DNA of 64,000 bases from Mangifera indica (lineage: Eukaryota > Streptophyta > Magnoliopsida > Sapindales > Anacardiaceae), in the NCBI RefSeq assembly GCF_011075055.1, contig NC_058149.1:8624449-8688448 (forward strand), given 5' to 3'. Shown in pieces: positions 39,701 to 50,959 of this stretch; positions within the stretch are counted from its first letter, which is position 1, and every line of letters begins with the position of its first letter. The position numbers and the translations under genes were made by a program. The notes under the pieces are model-generated. The model was given only the letters and a program-made list of their open reading frames with translations, ran no database searches and had not been told where the DNA came from.

Positions 39701-40406
39701 GTCAATCGACTTCAATAAGTCCACTATGCAACTGCAATATAGTTTCTATTCATATCAGTTTCTAAGCAAACAGAAGAATTTCACTTATTACAATGATAGT
39801 CCGTTTGATAAGATTAACATTCAATTAACTTACACAGTAGCTCATATTTAAATATTTAACTTATTAAATACCCACATTTAAAGATTTAATTTATGAAGTA
39901 CTCCAACTAAACAGAAAATTAGATAACTCTCTATAAAAATTGAAACTTTTAAATTATCATTCACTGATGACTAAAGGCCAATAAATTAATTTATCAACTT
40001 TGGGATAAACTGAAATTTAGTAGTAGAACAATAAACCACTAATGGAACCCATGTGCATTTCTTGCACTAAAGAATAACAATACAACTAAAAGATCGAAAC
40101 ATCATCCACACGCACAAAAAAAAAATAAAAAAATGATAGAAGCCGTATCGGTTTAAAAATTGAATCTCGAAATGAATAGTAAAATAAGTGAATAATATTA
40201 AAACAACAACAACAATAATAATTCACCTTAAGATCGTCAGGTTTCTTTTCCAAGAGCTGATTAAGTAAATCGATGCACTCATCGAACTTGCGAGACTGAA
40301 AGTAGAGAGCGGCTTCTTTAGCTAGAGTGGCAGAGACGGAAAGAACGCCATCGTCGTCAGGGGACTTATTGGCGTTGGTTGATTGCGTTGAATCCCAAGA
40401 ATCCAT
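30797..40406 (-). CDS. CNOT10: CCR4-NOT transcription complex subunit 10
   Basis: A TPR scaffold subunit of the CCR4-NOT complex, which shortens poly(A) tails and regulates mRNA turnover. Six exons on the minus strand give 854 codons plus stop: 40406-40227, 39124-39038, 37385-37203, 37079-36993, 36913-36842, 32752-30797. All introns are GT-AG and all exon lengths are multiples of three. The start MDSWDSTQSTNAN is followed by a TPR-like segment (EAALYFQSRKFDECIDLLNQ). Exon joins read KPDDLK-ILHNIAIAEYC, AKLNI-AVIWFHLHEYAKAL, and CHDASRSA-DVLIYLEKIFGVG, as in plant CNOT10. C-terminal TPRs are clear (ARGTLYANIAALYAVQGELD onward), ending at SSGLQLSQSC. The last exon holds most of the protein. Intron 5 (36841-32753) is swollen by an antisense LTR-retrotransposon relic. 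No coding damage is seen, so the gene looks functional. Confidence 0.93.
34181..34441 (+). repeat. 5' LTR
   Basis: 261 bp, TG...CA ends. It contains a GAGAAACTGCTCTCAGATTG block and a pyrimidine-rich 3' end shared with the 3' LTR. The primer-binding site starts one base after it. Confidence 0.95.
35010..36060 (+). pseudogene. chromovirus (Reina-like) integrase-chromodomain remnant
   Basis: An open run 35056-35364 matches the integrase core: VIVNKLSKSAHF, then DLVSDQDEVFLSHFW with the second catalytic Asp, then STAYHPQMNGQTKLVNQ with Glu replaced near the third position. Stops follow. Later islands give the integrase C-terminal part (PPEAHIHTTFHVSQLKKHIG near 35790-35850 across a shift) and a chromodomain tail (WSNSFPKDATWE-like, DLQQQFPDFHPRR near 36020-36060). 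Gag, protease, RT and RNase H are deleted. It cannot transpose by itself. Confidence 0.8.
36089..36314 (+). repeat. 3' LTR
   Basis: 226 bp, TG...CA ends, followed by the AAATA target duplication. It is shorter than the 5' LTR through a deletion of about 35 bp after CTAGTTGCTTCGACATTGAA. Confidence 0.95.
36676..36840. repeat. 82-bp tandem duplication abutting a CNOT10 splice donor
   Basis: Two head-to-tail copies begin TTAAACCAGAAAGGGAGGAA (36676) and TTAAACCAGAAAAGGGAGGA (36757) and share CACAGAAAATTTTCAAA and TGCCAAATAACAAT. The second copy ends at the donor of the 72-bp exon (GTAAGTAAATATGATCATAT on the minus strand). The first copy ends in the near-copy GTTTAAGTAAATATAATC. Confidence 0.85.
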
Positions 40407-40825
40407 GATCAGATCGTAGAATCACAGGGCAGAATGGGATCAAACCAGTAGAATCTTGATTGAAAGATAGGAAAAAGAGATTGAAAAGATATGATTTAAG
40501 AAAAGAAAACCCTAGGTTTTAGGAAGCTATAGATTGATATTCATTGGAGGGAAATTTTTATGTCATTGTGGGGAACCCTAATTCAAAACAAAATTAATTA
40601 GAGGACGTAATGTGCCCGATTTGCAGAGGAAAATTAAAAAAAAAAAAATTAAAAAAACAATGGGAATAAATTTGGGGAGAAATACGGAAACAAACGAGAA
40701 AGGTGGGAGAGAGAGTTACTGGGGCCTTGGGGCTTCGAAGACACTTTTAGTTTACTTTAAGGAGAGTTCTGATAGGGTACTTTGCAAGACCCCCGTCTTT
40801 TGTATTTTTCTTTTAATTTATATAC
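40407..40825 (-). promoter_or_regulatory. CNOT10 5' UTR and promoter remnant
   Basis: About 420 bp lie between the CNOT10 start codon and the left terminus of the Mutator-like element. It includes AAAACCCTAGG (40506-40516), a telo-box-like motif common near the transcription start of plant housekeeping genes. No clear TATA box was seen. Anything further upstream must now act through or past the transposon. Confidence 0.5.
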
Positions 40826-41390
40826 GCAAAAAATTTAGGGGAATTGAAATTTTTACTGCTATTTTATTCCGTGTATACAAAAATATCATCTATCCTAAAG
40901 TTTTAACAAATATACCACAACAGTAATCACTTTTTCTAAAATACCCCTCTTTAATCTTTTATACACAAATTCTCTATCTTTTTCTCTGTAACTTTTTTCT
41001 CTCTTTTTCATCTTCTTTCAAAGTGATAAAGGAATCACTGTCTCTTCTTCCTCATCTTCAAAAACAAAAGCAGGAAAGAAAATACTGAATTCTTCAGACT
41101 AAGAATTATTTAAAATAAGGATTTAAAAAAAAAAACAATCCACAAAAAAACTCAACTACATCCACTTTATACCCTGAAAGAAACGACCATCGAAGAAGAT
41201 CACATTTAGTAGGATTTAACTGGAAAAAAAAATTAGCATTTAAGAATTAAAACTGAAAAAAAAATTTGTTTAACAGAAAAAAAAAAAGCAAACGTTTGCG
41301 TGAAATTCTTAGAATTATTAACGGTTGGCGTTAACGCCAACCCTGCGCTGTACATATAAGGGTTGGCGACGCCAACCCTTATATGTATAT
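40826..41390. repeat. MULE left TIR
   Basis: This is the arm nearest CNOT10. It pairs with 47020-47587 along almost its whole length, with small indels and substitutions. It contains the palindrome GGCGTTAACGCC near 41330. Confidence 0.85.
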
Positions 41391-42549
41391 AATATATTTA
41401 TATTAATATATATTATTATATTAATTTTATATAATATTATAATATTATATATAATATATTATATTATATTATATTATATTATAATAATATATATAATATA
41501 TTATATTATTATAATAATATATATAATATATTATATTATATTATTTATATTATATTTTTTATTAGAATATTATATTATATTTATTAATAATTTTCTGGAC
41601 ATAAAATATATTATATTATATTTTTTATCAGTCGTAAAATTTTCACAAATAACTATAAAATATATTAGAGTATTTCAACATAGAGTTCAACATCTTCATA
41701 ATTTGGACATGAAAATAAATTGTCACTTTTCAAAAATGGGTTAAATTGTCACTTTTCAAAGTTTTACGGGTCAAATGTAATTTCTAAAAATTCAGGGGGT
41801 AAAATGTGAATAAATTTGGTCGACCGAATTTAACCGACCGAATCAGCTTCCAAATTATCCAGAAACCATGTATTTTGGCCTTCAGAAATTTGGTCAACCG
41901 AATTTTGGTTTGAATTTTAGAAAGTTTGCTTACCCATGCTTACTTTTGACAACCGAATTTTGGTTTGAATTTTAGAAAGTTTGTTTAACTATGCTTACTT
42001 TTGTTAACCATGCTTAATTTTGGGTTACAAGTACTGGACGCCACTATGTCTCTCTATGTATACATATCTCTTAGCCATGCTTACTTTTGTCACATATTAA
42101 TTAATTTTACAAATAAGTTTGTATTTCATTTGATTATTATTTTGAAGTAGAAAATCAAAGTGGAAAAATTATAAATAAACCTTTATCTCATAGATTGATA
42201 GATGATTGATAATGGTTTTGATTTGCAAAACCAAAAAAACCAGTAGAAAATAAGAAAGCAACATTCCTCATCAAAAGCTCAATTTTACTAAACATGCAAT
42301 ACATTAAAATCTATTCAACTATTTTGATCCATTGTCAGCACATACATGTAAGAGTTTGAACAAAAAAAATAAAATAAAATGCAATACATTAAAATTTGTA
42401 AAAAACCAAATAGATAAATTACATAAAAGTAAACATGCAATACATTAAAATCTATTGTCATCACGTACATGTACAAAACCCCATCTCAGATTCAACATGA
42501 TAACCTATTCGGTCGTATGGCTTGCATCGTGAGTATGACGACATCGGGT

Positions 42550-45475
42550 TCATGTGCTACTGGGCGTACAGGACGAGCTAACCATAGGCACTAGAGCTGG
42601 ACTCGGACATTTCAAACGAGTATGACCAGGTTGATGACATCGACTGCAGTATTGTTGGCAAACTTCCTCTCTTTGTGAAGCTCTTCTTGAATGATTGGAA
42701 GGGCGACCGGACCTTCGTTGCTCCATCATTGGAGGATAAATCGCAGACATATTTGATGGTGCCCAAGTTGACTGATCCCCCAGTGGATTAATATCTTCTT
42801 CGTACACCCTACGTAAATATTCAGTAGAGTAGTACATACTGACCCAGCCTACACAGTCCGATAGGTTATTATACCTTGCTATAGCTACAACGTGTGCATA
42901 CGGAATCTAGGAATGTTGAAATTTTCCACAATCACACGTTCGATATAGAAGATTCACGATGAACATTTGTTGTTATGAATCATGAACTTCGTATTGTTGC
43001 ATGTTGATTAGTTTAACAACTATGTTGGCAGATTTGAACACATGTCGAGCAAGCTTGTCCTCAGCCCATGGTGTTAACGGGTGAGATTTCTCACCTGCAA
43101 AAAAACAACAAAAATAAATGCGATGAAAAAACAAAAACATTAGAATAAATTTTAGTCATACGCACCAGCCATGTTTCGTCTATTGAAAAACCAATATTGC
43201 AACGTGCTTCGAAGAAACTCTACCAATATAGTGATAGGCAAAGTGTGAGCAGTCCGTGTCAAAGCATTGAAAGACTCGGCAATATTGGTCGTCATTATAT
43301 TATACCGCAATCCTCTAAAGTGGGCACGTGCCCATCTGTCATACCCAATGTCTGTCAAATAAGCTGCTGTAGCGGGATTAACTCTAGCAATTCTACTCAT
43401 AGCAGCTTGAAAGTCCGTGAGACGATATGCGTTAGCAGCTCTCCAAAATAGACCTTCAATATGTTTAATTTTTTTGAATTGTGAACGCATGTTACCCTTT
43501 ATATGGTAATTACAGAACCCATGACGAGCGTGAGGCATTACGTTCGCAACTGACGTAATTATTGAATAATACGGATCAGAAATAATGGCCAAATCTGGCA
43601 AATCACCAATGCACATGCGAAGGTATGTCAAAAACGGCGTCCATGTATCTATTCCCTCTTTGTGCCCAATATCGAATGTGAGTGGGTAAATTTGATTATT
43701 ACCGTCCTTCGTAACTAGAGCTGGACTCGAGCCAAGCCGGCTCGAGCTCGACTCGATCGAGTCTGAAATAAGCCAGACTCGGCTTGACTCGATCGAGCTC
43801 GAGCCAGCTCGGGTTGATTCGGTAGATTTTTTTAAAAATTTTTTATACAAAACGACGTTGTTTTGATCAAAATATATTAAAAACGATGTTGTTTTGATAA
43901 TGAAAAACGAGTTGAACCGAGCCGAGCTCAGTCGAACCGAAAATGAGCCAAACTCGAGCAGAGACGAGTCGAGCTCGAGTTGAGCTCTAGCTGAACTTGA
44001 GCCGCCCATATATGAACCGAGCCAAGCCTGAGCTGGTTGTGAGCCGAGCTTGATTCGGCTCGAATCCAGCCTTATTCGCAACAGCAATGAAAAGAGACTC
44101 AAGATACTTTCCTTTTAAGTGTGAAGCATCAATGCATATCATCGGGGGATAGAATTGTTGGACCTCTCATATGGAACACCCCATACACATGAAAAAAAAT
44201 TTGAACCTATTTTCCGGATCGACATCAATACGTGTCATAGTTCCTGGGTTCTTCAGCTCCAAATTATAATAGTACTCATGTAATATACCGAAAGACTCTT
44301 CAGGAGATCCCCGTAATGTATTTATTGCATATGTTTTGGCACGTCATGCTTGCGTGTAGGATATGTCAATTTGGTACCTATCTGCCATGTCTGAAATAAT
44401 TTCCTTTGGTCGATAAATACAATCAACCACGAACATGGACTTAAGTATGTTACCTAACGATTCGGCACCAGCTTGTCTGTGATGTGGTAATATTTGATCC
44501 CGCAGACAAGTGTGAGTCTCATCCATACGTCGTAAGACCCAATAATCTTCGTCTTGCTCTCTCGTCGCTCGTGCCCGCCATTTACATTGTGGGTGTACAC
44601 ACTTAAGCTCATACCGTATGTTATCAGAATGACCAACCTTCTATTGAATTCCTGTCTCTAACGCATACGTAGGAAATAGTGCTCTCAATTCAACCTTGGA
44701 GTTATAAAAACCTATGACTTGTACGCGGTTGCCCCTTTGTGTTGCCCTGTTAGTAATACCTGCATTCTCTACATCAACAACAGGTTCAAGAACCCATTGA
44801 AATAGATTTGGATTAAGGGTGTCACTTAAATATGCTCCAATATTCATAAAGCCATGACGTCTTGTGCTACATTCAACCCCATCGTAGCAAGCATGACTTT
44901 GACTTCTGCCGGGGTCTTGGCTCTTAACACCGTATATGTCGTCATCAAACCCCGAGAATTCTTCGTCTTCATCATCGTTATCCTCTTCCTCCTCATTACG
45001 TTCTATTTCATAATCCTCATCCATGTTGTCCTCATTATCATCATCAACACCGTAATTCCCTCCAAACTCTTGAAAACTTCGTGGTTGTGGGAAATCATCT
45101 GTCGGATGATTTTCCCTTTCTTCATCATGAGCATCTTCGCATTGTTGATTGGACATTCCGTCAATTTGACTCTCGGTAACAAAAAGTTTAGTGTAACCTT
45201 GTGAACTTCTTGCTACAACCATCAAAAACTTCACATCATCATCATCTACAATCTTCATTGGACCATATCACCTACTGTAAACACACGCACAGTTGACTGT
45301 CTTTGATAAAGTCTTAGACAATTGTTGATTCTTGCAATGAATTCATCAAAATCAACAGTTGTGTCAATACAAATCCCTCTCTCATTCCCACCAATATATC
45401 TTGTGACATTATCGTCACCTTCAACTCATTGGTCTCCATATCGAATCTTAAATGCAGTTTTTTCCATCTTTACTA
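42550..45475 (-). pseudogene. Mutator-like transposase, inactivated
   Basis: On the minus strand the coding sequence starts near 45475 (MEKTAFKIRYGDQ, then a TGA where TGG is expected). It continues through FDEFIARINNCLRLYQRQS to a second TGA near 45262 with a shift, then an acidic D/E-rich segment (45258-44641). A MULE DNA-binding-like block follows (PKEIISDMADRYQIDISYTQA, 44420-44344). The DDE domain reads ICIDASHLKGKYLESLF near 44130, SDPYYSIITSV near 43575, and FCNYHIKGN near 43500. The tail is NIAESFNALTR (43290) plus a CCHC zinc knuckle (C-x2-C-x4-H-x4-C: CSRCHQPGHTRLKC, 42650). A 359-bp hAT MITE splits the DDE domain. Several nonsense and frame lesions make it non-functional. Confidence 0.88.
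43716..44074. mobile_element. hAT-type MITE, copy 3, nested in MULE transposase
   Basis: Ends TAGAGCTGGACTCGAGCC and inverse TAAGGCTGGATTCGAGCC; flanks TTCGTAAC (43708-43715) and TTCGCAAC (44075-44082) match at 7 of 8. Same GAGCTCGAG arms and ACGACGTTGTTTTGATC core as the copies at 10820 and 13894. Removing it and one flank rejoins the transposase reading ...LFIAVAN / KDGNNQIYPL..., the usual DDE context. Confidence 0.92.
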
Positions 45476-45819
45476 AAAATAAACCCTAAAAACATAAAAA
45501 CTTCAAATTACACTATGCTTCCATTTTTTCAAATTAAGCCCAAATGCAATACCAATACAATTAAACTTCATATATACGTATTTAACTATCATATCATCAA
45601 ATGATGTAAAAAAATTTACCAAGGCAAAACAATAAAAAACATGAAAAAAATTACAGTGGCAATTTCGTAATATATTATGTAACTCTCTGTCAAGACAAGG
45701 AAAACAACACACACACGAGCTCCAAATTGGAATAAACAAGCATAAAAAATAAGAAAATAAGAAAGAAAGCAATAGAAAGCAACAGGAAAAAATAAATAAT
45801 TCAGTGGGCCACAAGAGGG

Positions 45820-45860
45820 CGTTAACGCCAACCCCTTAGCGTTAACGCCAACCTGTTCAT
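45820..45860. repeat. double GGCGTTAACGCC-type motif
   Basis: Two close copies of the palindrome-centred motif (GGGCGTTAACGCCAACCCC and AGCGTTAACGCCAACC) stand between the transposase relic and the right-hand AT-rich region of the MULE. The same motif recurs at 41330, 46627, 46730 and 47090. Confidence 0.8.
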
Positions 45861-46569
45861 CATCAGCTGGAAATTTTTTTCAATTGCGTTTTGGATTTTA
45901 TAGCCACTACAACAACATTAAACAATAATAACAACTTTAAACAATAGAAATAACATGAAATAATAGCATTAAACAATTTAACAACATGAAATCATAATAA
46001 AGTTAAATTTTAAATGAAGTTATTATAAACATGAATAGAGCATACTTATTTCATTTTCAAATAATTATAAAGAAAACACATAACATATGGGATTAAGTCA
46101 ACACTGACCTGAACGTGGATGATTTTGCTATGAAGTCTTTGCAGCAAATGTTAATTCTCTTACTAAATTTAGCAATTTTCGTTTCTCCTTCCCTTATGTC
46201 CAATTTGAATCTTTTATAATGAATTCTCACGGATTTTATTGTTTAATCACATGTCTTCTTACTTCCATTAATACTAATATATTATTGTCATGCTGCTGAG
46301 ATTCCTTCCTCAGTTGAGGAAGCAGAGAGAAAGTTACAGAGATTCTCTGTATAGGTCACTTCAGAAGCGTCAACCATTTAATTAGTCTATAATATAATTA
46401 TAATATTTTAATTAAAAATATAATATAAATATAATAATATATTATTATATTATATATAATATATTATAATATTAATAATCCTTCATATTAATACATTATA
46501 ATATAACATATTATATATATTTTATTATATATAATATATTATAATATATATATAATATAATAAAATTTT

Positions 46570-46800
46570 GCTTTAACTGAAAAAAAAAAAAAAAAGGTGA
46601 AAGTTGCTGCTGGATTTTCTGGGTTGGTGTTAACGCCCACTCCTGAAGATATATACATATAAGGGTTGGCGTGGCCAACCCTTATATGTATATATCATCA
46701 GGGGTTGGCGTTACGTCAACCCTTGGTGTTAACGCCAACTCATAAAACCCAGCAGCAACTTCCCCCTTTTTTTTTTTTTTCCAGTTAAAGCAAAATTTTA
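46570..46800. repeat. internal hairpin inside MULE, resembling its own TIR tip
   Basis: TTGCTTTAACTGAAAAAAAA near 46569 pairs with TCCAGTTAAAGCAAAATTTT near 46782. Between them, CTGCTGGATTTTCTGGGTTG pairs with a CCCAGCAGCAACTTC block, and CATATAAGGGTTGGCG with GCCAACCCTTATATG. The segment is a near-perfect palindrome of roughly 230 bp, built from the same units as the inner end of the element's TIRs. Confidence 0.8.
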
Positions 46801-47019
46801 TTATATTATATTATATATTATAATATAAAATATTATATATATATTATTAATAATATTATAATATAAAATATTATATTATATATTATAATATAAAATATTA
46901 TATATATTATTATAATATTATATTATATATTATATTAATATAATAATATTATTTAATAATCTATATTATAATAATAATATTATTATTATAATATATTATA
47001 TTATATAATATATATACAC

Positions 47020-47587
47020 ATAAGGGTTGGCCACGCCTACCCTTATATGTATATATATTCAGGGGGTTGGCATTACGCCAACCCTTGGCGTTAACGCCAA
47101 CCCAGAAAACCCAGCACCTTTCACCTTTTTTTTCTTTTTTCAAGTTAACGTAAATTTTTTTTTTCAGTTTTAATTCTTAAATACTAATTTTTTTTTTTCC
47201 AGTTAAATTTTATAAAATGATTTTCTTCGATGGTCATTTCTTCCAGAGTATAAAGTTGATGTGGTTGGGTTTTTTTGTGGGTTACTATTTTTTTTTTTAT
47301 ATCCTCACTTAAAAAAATTATTAATCTGAAGAATTCGGTTCTTTCCTTCCTGTTTTTGTTTTTGAAGATGAGGGAGAAGAGAGAGTGATTCTTTTATCAC
47401 TTTGGAAGAAGAGAAAAAAAAGTTGCAAAGAAGAAGAGAGAGAATTTGTGCATGATAGATTGAAGAGGTGTATTTTGGGGAAGGTAAGTACTATTATGAT
47501 ATATTTGTGAAAGCTTTAGGATAGGTGATAATTTTATATACACGGAATAAAATAGTGGTAAAAATTTCAATTTCCTAAAAATTTGTC
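47020..47587. repeat. MULE right TIR
   Basis: Reverse complement of 40826-41390. Outermost sequence TTTCAATTTCCTAAAAATTTGTC; inner end CACATAAGGGTTGGCC. A TTGGCGTTAACGCCAACCC palindrome lies near 47085. Confidence 0.85.
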
Positions 47588-47753
47588 TTTTTTTTCTCTA
47601 GTGAAATTTGGAATCAATAATACTCATTCCACATTGTGTAACATATCGTTACTTTGCTTACATGTTTAATGACATAAAATAGTGTTACACATGTCAATTG
47701 ATTTTGCAAAATTGACATCCTCAAATGATATTGTTTTAATGACATTACTTTAA

Positions 47754-48510
47754 GGCCAAGAGTTACTTCTACCTAAGTTACAGTAAAACTTAGCTCATAT
47801 CTTTCAATTTTTAAAAATTCAAATATTTATTTATAAAATAATTTCAATTAAAAATCTCAATTAAGGTTAGAGGTAAAATTATCATTTAACAAAAAATTAA
47901 AAACTAAACTTTTATCACACTTTTCCCCTCAATTTGAAAATCTCACAATTTTTCCCCCAAAAATGTCTTTTAAACTCTGAAAAGTGACAATTGTCTCTTT
48001 AGGGTTTTTTTTTCCTTTTTTCTCCAACAACAATCTGTTGTCTCCAACCGTCAACCGTCCTCCCTTTCAACCTCTCTCCCTCTCCTCTCCAATCATAAAT
48101 CGATAAAAATCGTCTAGAAATTCAAACGACTTTTGTCTTAATTTCCAGAAGATTGGACAATTTTCGTCTATTGGTGGTCAAAGAAGAAAGAAAGAAAGGT
48201 CAAGAGAGAGACATAAGGCGAGAGAAAGGACAACCAATGGCGGACATCGTCGAAGAAAAGAGAAAAAAACCCTAAAGGATAAATTGTCATTTTTTAAACT
48301 TTAAATAGGGGTAAATTGAGAGATTTTTAAATTTATGAGAGAAAAATATGGTAAAACTTTAATTTTTTAAATAAATAACAGTTTCATCCCTAACTTTAAC
48401 TAGGATTTTTAATAGAAATTATCTCATGGGTGAGTACTTAGATTTTTGAAAGTTAGAGAATAAGACTTTATGTTTTCACTATATCTTGGGTAAGAATAAG
48501 TCTTTTGGCC
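47754..48510. mobile_element. LTIR (MULE-like foldback) element, copy 4
   Basis: 757 bp, ends GGCCAAGAGTTACTTCTACC and inverse GGCCAAAAGACTTATTCTTA, with perfect 9-bp flanks TTACTTTAA (47745-47753 and 48511-48519). The arms include TTTAAACTCTGAAAAGTGAC near 47970, pairing with sequence near 48285. The centre is CT-rich/AG-rich. No coding potential. Confidence 0.92.
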
Positions 48511-48754
48511 TTACTTTAATAATCAAACGTGATACACAATTTGAGAAAAATGATATTATTATAGTTAGAAATATATGTTGTGCTACAAACTTGTCTTTGA
48601 TCAAACTTATATATATAACATAGAGGAAGCGAAAAGTTACATGAGCATTGTCTAACCACATCATGCACCTGAAAATTTGAAAATTATATATTGAAATATC
48701 CTAAAATGACAAACATTTAAAAACAAGTCTAAAAATCACAAAAACAAAGAAACA

Positions 48755-48885
48755 AACCTAAAATTCGAAAGCTACACATCGAAAAATTCTAAAACAGGAA
48801 AAATAGACATAAAATTCGAAAGTTACATGTCGAAGAACTCTAAAACAGGAAAAATAAACATAAAATTTGAAAACTACACATCAAC
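48755..48885. repeat. 51-bp tandem repeat, ~2.6 copies
   Basis: ATAAAATTCGAAAGTTACA-like units start near 48757, 48808 and 48859, linked by TCTAAAACAGGAAAAATA. No gene is associated. Confidence 0.85.
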
Positions 48886-49930
48886 AAACATTAGGAGTGA
48901 AAAAAAAAATCAATTTGCCTCCTTATATGTTTTATACTCTCCAATATGTCCTATAGTTTTAATCGGCCCCCTTATCAATTTTCTTATTTCCCATAGGTTA
49001 TATAGTTTCAAAAAATTAAATTTTTCCCACCCCCTGAATTCTCTTGGGTTTCTTGGAGCACCCCCCAGGGCTATTATTCAAAATACCCCTTCCCCCAGGG
49101 CTTTCCCTAGTCTCCCCTAGGTCTTTATTGTTTCAAAAATCCATTCCCCCCTCCCACATGGCGTTGTTCCAACTCTAGGGAAATTTTATTCACCATAGGA
49201 AATCATGTGGTACCACGGGTGGATCTTTGACCAAAATAATTCTTTTTCCAACCAAAAATCATTATTTCAACCTTTAATTTTAACAAAAATTGAATCTACA
49301 TATCCTATAAGACAATAACTCTAAAAAAATTTAACCAAAAAAGCAAAGATCAATACATTTTATGCATTATTCAAAACCAAGACCTAAAACATTCAACACT
49401 CAAAATCTTCATCAAATCAAAATAACTCAAACAATAAAATGATTTAAACAAGAATAAGGATAATGTATTAATATTCTTTGTCATTTTCATTATTGAAAAA
49501 CACAAAAAAAGCCAAAAAATTCTGAAAAAATTGAACAACCGCTAAACCCGTGAGAGCCTTGGGAATTCCTTTGAATTTCAACAGTAAATTCGGGGAGAAA
49601 ATGGATAGAGTTATAAAAAAATTTTGGTTTATATACAAGGGTATTTTAGTCATTGTAGCTACATAGGGCATTTTTGCATAATGTTTAACTTTTGGAATAA
49701 TTTTCTTAGACCCTTATTGTTTAGACTAATTTTTTAATTTCCCTTACTTATCCGTTCTTTTAATTACTGTGATTCATAAATTTGATTTTTGATTGAAAAA
49801 TTAGTGTGCAGTTTTTTTTAAATAAAATTATATGTAATTAGGTTTTTAAATTAAAAATAAAAAAATATTTAATTATATAATAATATGTATACATTTTTGT
49901 ATAATATATATATATATATATATATATTTA
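48886..49930. other. gene-less stretch
   Basis: Nothing recognised. A C-rich patch (49020-49160) has runs of CCCC and weak open frames without family resemblance. A TA microsatellite lies at 49905-49926, just before the foldback element. Confidence 0.4.
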
Positions 49931-49936
49931 TAAAAA

Positions 49937-50915
49937 ATATTAATTAAAATAGACATAAAAATTATTGGCTAAACTTTTTTAGACAAACTTTAAATGATTT
50001 TTTCTTCTTAAACAAATTTATTTTTTATTCTAATAATATCTCTCTCTATTAATTACCTCTTTATTTAATATATTTTTTCAGTATGATTTTTTGTTGACAA
50101 CCTTTTATTTTAAGCATACTTCAAAATCATCACATTGATAGGAAGTTCAATAATTTATGAATTGAACATTTATAAATTTATTCAGAAATAGATCGATTTT
50201 TTGGTGTTATTATTAATATGTACATATCAAAATAAAAAGATGAATATAAGTGTAAAAAATACAAGTGCAAAAAATATGAATGCGAAGAGTGTGAGTGCGA
50301 AAAATATAAAAAGTACGAAAAATGTAAATGCGAAGGCTGCGTGTGAGCGGGAACGCACTTCTCGCATTTATATTTTAATATAAATATTACATATTATATA
50401 TAAAATATATAAATATTATATTATGCATATAAAAAATATATTATAATATAATATAAATATATATATGATATAATATTTATATATTATAATATATATAATA
50501 TAATGTTGATATAAAAAATATTTTTATATATTTATATTAAAACATGCTCCACACTCACATACACTCTTTACATTCACACGAATTTTTTGTATTCACATTT
50601 TTCATACTCATACTCTTTGCACTTGCACTCTTCATAATTTCATTTTAATCTGTATATATTAATAATTATATCAAAAAATTGATCTATTTTTGAATAAGTT
50701 TACGAATATTTGATTTATTAATTATCAAATTTATTATCAATATAATGATATAAGAATATATTCAAAAGAAAAAATTATTAATAAAAAATTATACTGAATA
50801 AAGTGATAATTAACAAAAGGGAATATTATTAAAGTAAAATAAAAATTATTTAAAGTTTGACCAAAAAAAATTAATCAACAATTTTTATACGTATTTTAAT
50901 TAATATCTTAAAAAA
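49937..50915. mobile_element. large foldback element upstream of DIN10-like gene
   Basis: About 1 kb that reads almost the same from both ends. The left arm, from AATATTAATTAAAATAGACA, pairs with the right arm ending in ACGTATTTTAATTAATATCTT. Matched landmarks are AAACTTTAAATGATT/AATTATTTAAAGTTT and TTATTCAGAAATAGATCGAT/ATTGATCTATTTTTGAATAA. Arms are about 300-430 bp. The inner zone has repeated AAGTGCAAAAAATATGAATG-like units on one side and their reverse complements (TTTGCACTTGCACTC) on the other. No target duplication could be fixed. Confidence 0.8.
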
Positions 50916-50959
50916 ATAAGTGCGTAGTTAACCAAAACAGTCTGGAAATGCATCAGCTG

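Larger units (their letters stand above)
40826..47587. mobile_element. Mutator-like element (MULE) with ~0.55-kb TIRs
   Basis: The first 0.55 kb (about 40826-41390) is matched in inverted order by the last (about 47587-47020). Paired landmarks are AATTGAAATTTTTA, TATTTTATTCCGTGTATA, TATCCTAAAG, CAAAGTGATAAA, CCTCATCTTCAAAAACAAAA, and GAATTAAAACTGAAAAAAAA, and both arms then reach GGCGTTAACGCCAACCC and CATATAAGGGTTGGC. Between them lie a minus-strand transposase relic, AT-rich TATATTATA tracts and a second hairpin. The extreme ends are approximate, and I could not settle a 9-bp target duplication. Confidence 0.88.
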
